Source of the DNA: Halostella pelagica
GTDB lineage: Archaea > Halobacteriota > Halobacteria > Halobacteriales > Natronoarchaeaceae
Assembly (NCBI GenBank): GCA_005954745.1
Contig: CP040678.1
Location: 620,001-684,000, forward strand
Length of the DNA: 64,000 nt
Direction of reading: 5' to 3'
Shown: in pieces, positions 61,373 through 64,000 of the stretch
Layout of the letters: every line of letters starts with the position of its first letter
Position numbering within the stretch: the stretch's first letter is position 1
The notes under the pieces: model-generated
Told to the model about the DNA's origin: nothing
Databases searched by the model: none
The model's input: only the letters and a program-made list of their open reading frames with translations
Translations under genes and position numbers: made by a program

Positions 61373-61377
61373 TTTTT
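61373..61377 (+). terminator. T-run terminator candidate after folCP
   Basis: TTTTT lies 8 bp after the folCP stop in otherwise GC-rich DNA. Archaeal intrinsic termination relies mainly on such runs. No strong hairpin precedes it. Confidence 0.35.
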
Positions 61378-61473
61378 CTCCCGATTCCGGGTCGTTCGTC
61401 CCGGATTCCTGTCCTGTGGCCGTATCGTAGAAAAACGCTTTGACAACTGTTACCGTATCTCTTGACTGGAACA

Positions 61474-61782
61474 ATGACTGCTATTGCCCGTCTCGAAGTC
61501 ACACCGCTCTCGGACGACAGCATGACGAAGGAGATAGTGCAGGCACTCGAAGCACTGGACCAGGAGGGCCTCACCTACGAGATGACGCCGACGGGGACGG
61601 TCATTGAGGCCGACTCCGCAGACGAGGCCTTCGAAGCAGCGAAGACAGCGCATCGGGCCATCGACGGCAAACGAGTCATTACGGAGGTCGAAGTCGACGA
61701 CCAGCGCGACCGCTCGCAGGACATCGGGGACCGTATCGCCGCCGTCGAGAACGAACTCGGTCGACCGCCGCGGAGCAGCTAG
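61474..61782 (+). CDS. MTH1187-type thiamine-binding family protein
   Basis: A 102-residue protein of the MTH1187/YkoF-like family, ferredoxin-like fold: IARLEVTPLSDDSMTKEIVQALEALDQEGLTYEMTPTGTVIEADSADEAFEAA. Such proteins bind thiamine or its pyrimidine moiety. The ATG at 61474 is used; a TTG at 61462 is possible. Its stop overlaps the stop of the convergent glycosyltransferase in a CTAG. Confidence 0.85.
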   Translation: MTAIARLEVTPLSDDSMTKEIVQALEALDQEGLTYEMTPTGTVIEADSADEAFEAAKTAHRAIDGKRVITEVEVDDQRDRSQDIGDRIAAVENELGRPPRSS

Positions 61783-62846
61783 AACAGCCCCACTCTCTCC
61801 TGGCGGTTCCCGTACCAGTCGAGATACTGTTCTAACACCTGCCCGCGGTCGAACGAACTGAGCGACTCGTCGACGGTCAGCCGTTCGAGGTCGCCCGCAT
61901 CGGCGATGGCGGCGGCGAGTTCCTGTTCGCTGGTCGTCCGAAACCCCCGCGTGCGGTTCTCCACGAGTTCGTGCGCGCTGGAGTCGGCGTGGTACTCCAC
62001 GATACCGATACATCCCGACGCGAGCGCCCACAGCAGTTCCGTCGGAAACGCGCACTGTACGGCGGTCTGGACGAACACGTGCGCTCCCCGATAGATGGCG
62101 ATCCGCTCGTCGCGAGCGCAGGAGCCAGCGAACTCGACCCGGTCGTCGATGCGGAGGTCCCGAACCTGCTGTTCGTACGCGTCGCGTTGCGGGCCGTCGC
62201 CGATCACCGTCGCGGACCAGTCGCGGTCCCGCAGCTCCGCCAACCCGAGCAGCATGCTCTCCAGGTTCGCGCCCTCGTCGAGGCGGCGGGCGTAGACGAT
62301 GTTCCCCCGTTCGACCGGGTCGATGTCGCGAATGCGCTCGATGTCGATGCTGTCCGGTATCGCGCGGACATCGTTCTCGTCCGCGCCTATCTCGCGGACC
62401 TGTGTCTTGATGAGTCGCGACGGCGTGACGATCCCGTCCGACCGATTCACGGCCCAGCGCCGCGCTCTGGGACTCCCCGCCTCGGACTCGTCGTCGCCGT
62501 ACCACTCGGTGACGAGCGGACACCGCGACAGGGTCGCACCGACGCTTGCCGGGGTCACCTGCGACGGCGGGAGCGCCCCCGCATGAACGACATCGGGGTT
62601 GACGATTCGCACGACGAACGGCAGCCGAAGCAGAAACGACCGCCGCGCCTCCGGTCCGACGACGACGCCGTGATAGGTGATATCCCCTTCCTCCCACCGG
62701 TCGCCCGAGTCCTCCCACCACTTCGAACAGAGGACGTGAACGTCGTGACCGCGGTCCGCGAGACCGTTCGCGACGTTGCGCAATCGCCGAAGCGCGTCGC
62801 TATCACGCTGTTTCCAGGTTTCCAACGAGACGACGGCGACCCGCAT
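61779..62846 (-). CDS. Glycosyltransferase (GT-B, family 1/4-like)
   Basis: A 355-residue GT-B enzyme: N-terminal Rossmann part MRVAVVSLETWKQ, RNVANGLADRGHDVHVL, and C-terminal donor-binding part NIVYARRLDEGANLESML, DRVEFAGSCARDERIAIYRGAHVFV and LLWALASGCIGIVEYHADS with the acidic E-x7-E-like region. It probably transfers a sugar to a lipid or protein carrier in the cell envelope. Neighbouring low-GC DNA and a surface-protein gene on the right fit an envelope context, but the acceptor is unknown. Confidence 0.84.
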   Translation of the reverse strand: MRVAVVSLETWKQRDSDALRRLRNVANGLADRGHDVHVLCSKWWEDSGDRWEEGDITYHGVVVGPEARRSFLLRLPFVVRIVNPDVVHAGALPPSQVTPASVGATLSRCPLVTEWYGDDESEAGSPRARRWAVNRSDGIVTPSRLIKTQVREIGADENDVRAIPDSIDIERIRDIDPVERGNIVYARRLDEGANLESMLLGLAELRDRDWSATVIGDGPQRDAYEQQVRDLRIDDRVEFAGSCARDERIAIYRGAHVFVQTAVQCAFPTELLWALASGCIGIVEYHADSSAHELVENRTRGFRTTSEQELAAAIADAGDLERLTVDESLSSFDRGQVLEQYLDWYGNRQERVGLF

Positions 62847-63245
62847 TTACACTGGGTCACGCACGGGGGTACTAAAAATCCCGTTCGTTCGGGGGCGATG
62901 GTGGTGGGCAGCGTTCGGCGTGCTTTGATAGCGTTAATACCAACCCGTCACCGTCATATTCGAACTTGGCAATGTCGCCTGCTATCGTCCTGTAATCGTC
63001 GATCCCAACCGGAATTAAGTGAGTATCTCCAGATATACCCTCACAAACAGAGCGGTTTCCTCTTTTGTGAATATGATTCGTGGCCGAACAACTGCAAATG
63101 ATAGTACTATCCGCAGTGTTTCAGAACGAGGTATACCCTTTAATAATTGACACCTACAGTCCCTATAGAGCGGACCTTACTCAGGCGAATTAGCTAAAAA
63201 TAGTTAGTGATATATCTAAAAGGAGAGAGGGCCAATAGCTATATT
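62847..63245. other. Low-GC intergenic gap with possible gene remnant
   Basis: About 400 bp with clearly lower GC than its surroundings from 62930 on, between the glycosyltransferase start and the repeat-protein end. On the minus strand, positions 63120-62873 are open for about 80 codons and read GIDDYRTIAGDIAKFEYDGD in the middle, but there is no standard start codon near its beginning and a stop lies directly before it. It may be a decayed gene or chance. No transposase or terminal repeats were seen. Confidence 0.5.
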
Positions 63246-64000
63246 TTAGCCATTGGACGGACAGCGGAACTCTACGTTGCTGATCGCGTGACCACCTAGA
63301 TCTGACGCACTGATAGTACCGCTTTCAGCGGTCATTGTCACAGTGTTCCCACCACCGGAGGCTACGACTTCAACCGGGCCGACGTTAGATTGGAAGGTAA
63401 GCTCTTCCACTTCGTTATCTTCGTCCCACTCAGTGATGGTTATCGATACCGCGTTTTCATAGTCTCCTTCAACTACCCAGTTCATGGGTTGAGATTCTGA
63501 CGTCTGATCGAGATTGTCATACTTGACGAGGAGCTCACCCGGACCAGTAGGACACTCACCTGCCCCTTGGTCGCACTGAATCTCGAACTGCAGGTCTCCT
63601 TGGCGGTCACCGTTAACGAAGACGTTGACGGTGCCTCCATCTTCGAGTTCGTCGCCACTGAGAGCGATGTCGGTGGTCTGGGTCGCGTCGTCACCTTCCT
63701 CAAAGGTGACTGCACCGACAACGTCGCCCTGAACTTTCAGTTGGACGTTGACCGGATATTCGACCGCATCCGGGTTGTTCAGCGTCACGTCCACCACTGC
63801 ACTACCGTCGTCGAGACACCTGTAATCGATGCTGATGTCCGGCTGTTCAGGCTCTGGTTCGGGCTGGTCACACTGGATCTCGAACTGGAGATCACTCAGC
63901 CGCTCGTCGTTGGCGAAGACGTTGATAACGCGGCTGTCTTCGAGTGCTTCGCTACTGAGAGCGATGTCGGTGGTCTGGGTCGTATCGCCACCTTCCTCGA
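63246..64000 (-). CDS. 3' part of a surface-type protein with 99-residue tandem repeats
   Basis: A partial gene entering from the right edge; 250 codons and the stop (TAA at 63246-63248) are seen. Two consecutive segments share DLQFEIQCDQ, ATQTTDIALS, NVFVNGDR and EEG, spaced 297 bp, so the protein has tandem Ig-like or CARDB-like units, linked by a Pro/Glu spacer (QPEPEPEQPD). Each unit has a Cys pair. The C-terminal about 100 residues form a different domain without membrane anchor. It is likely secreted. The real start lies outside the window; an internal GTG at 63797 is not the start. Confidence 0.72.
   Translation of the reverse strand, partial: EEGGDTTQTTDIALSSEALEDSRVINVFANDERLSDLQFEIQCDQPEPEPEQPDISIDYRCLDDGSAVVDVTLNNPDAVEYPVNVQLKVQGDVVGAVTFEEGDDATQTTDIALSGDELEDGGTVNVFVNGDRQGDLQFEIQCDQGAGECPTGPGELLVKYDNLDQTSESQPMNWVVEGDYENAVSITITEWDEDNEVEELTFQSNVGPVEVVASGGGNTVTMTAESGTISASDLGGHAISNVEFRCPSNG
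63567..63703 (-). repeat. Tandem repeat unit, inner copy (conserved part)
   Basis: The conserved part of the repeat unit in the partial surface protein. It matches 63864-64000 at 297 bp distance, with 31 of 45 encoded residues identical; DNA identity is highest at the GCGATGTCGGTGGTCTGGGT stretch starting at 63664 and again at 63961. Confidence 0.75.
63864..64000 (-). repeat. Tandem repeat unit, outer copy, cut by window edge
   Basis: The second copy of the same repeat unit, cut off by the window edge at 64000. More copies probably lie further right. Its linker to the first copy encodes PEPEPEQPD. Confidence 0.7.

Noticed and set aside
63140-63165. Resemblance of TACAGTCCCTATAGAG to the end of the palindromic repeat
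   Set aside because: Only about 12 bp match and no second arm is present, so it is not a copy.
1-64000. tRNA, rRNA, CRISPR, IS elements or prophage genes
   Set aside because: I looked for T-loop motifs, spaced direct repeats, transposase motifs and phage genes and saw none; a tRNAscan or IS search could still find something I missed.

Overview
The window is a chromosomal segment from a halophilic archaeon (class Halobacteria). The evidence is high GC, proteins very rich in Asp and Glu, many GTG starts, chains of genes overlapping by 4 bp, TATA boxes about 30 nt upstream of start codons (leaderless-type promoters), Tat-type lipoprotein signals, and archaeal marker genes: transcription factor S, NAC, archaeal CobY and CobT, geranylgeranyl reductase, a PurN-AICAR transformylase fusion and a FolC-FolP fusion. 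I see no rRNA, tRNA, CRISPR array, IS element or phage module. Most of it looks like stable core chromosome.

Layout. 0-2 kb: ThuA-like protein, a thioredoxin-fold protein and a small membrane protein. 2.2-9.3 kb: a seven-gene type IV pilus-like operon (ATPase, membrane platform, five small pilin-like proteins), followed by a site-2 protease and a secreted CARDB protein. 12-24.8 kb: cobalamin genes in two minus-strand units. One is cobO-cbiP, followed by a MinD-like ATPase and a partner. The other is HAD phosphatase-cbiB-cobS-cobY-cobT-cobD-cbiZ-cbiA, all overlapping. A DCC thiol oxidoreductase, a Dps-like ferritin and a 2Fe-2S ferredoxin lie between the two. 25-32 kb: an M24 peptidase-fold protein, a DUF3179 lipoprotein with a membrane partner, a rubrerythrin-like protein, a rhodanese-MBL protein and an AAC(3)-family acetyltransferase. 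31.7-38 kb: a divergent ferredoxin and geranylgeranyl reductase pair (lipid saturation), an M20 amidohydrolase and an NhaC antiporter. 38-46.7 kb: many small informational or regulatory genes (S10 paralogue, two Nudix proteins, a nuclease-like DUF5787 protein, small haloarchaeal DUF proteins, TFS, TrmI, NAC, PUA protein, NYN protein, HtpX).

47-53.6 kb is a complete succinylase-type diaminopimelate/lysine operon (dapA-dapB-dapD-lysA-dapF-dapE), then a cyclase-family hydrolase and an ABC exporter pair. 55.5-61.4 kb groups purine and folate genes: purB diverges from purNH across an intergenic dyad, and folCP follows. The right edge has a thiamine-binding protein, a glycosyltransferase, a low-GC gap and the 3' end of a surface-type protein built from 99-residue tandem repeats that runs off the window.

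Points most worth following up: a roughly 75-bp palindromic element present three times in intergenic DNA; the HAD phosphatase at the head of the cobalamin operon, where a missing alpha-ribazole phosphatase would fit; matched promoters for the ferredoxin and geranylgeranyl reductase genes; a nuclease-like motif plus Cys cluster in the DUF5787 protein; a Lys-ending mini-ORF and alternating complementary segments ahead of the lysine operon; an M24 protein lacking canonical metal ligands; and the tandem-repeat surface protein.
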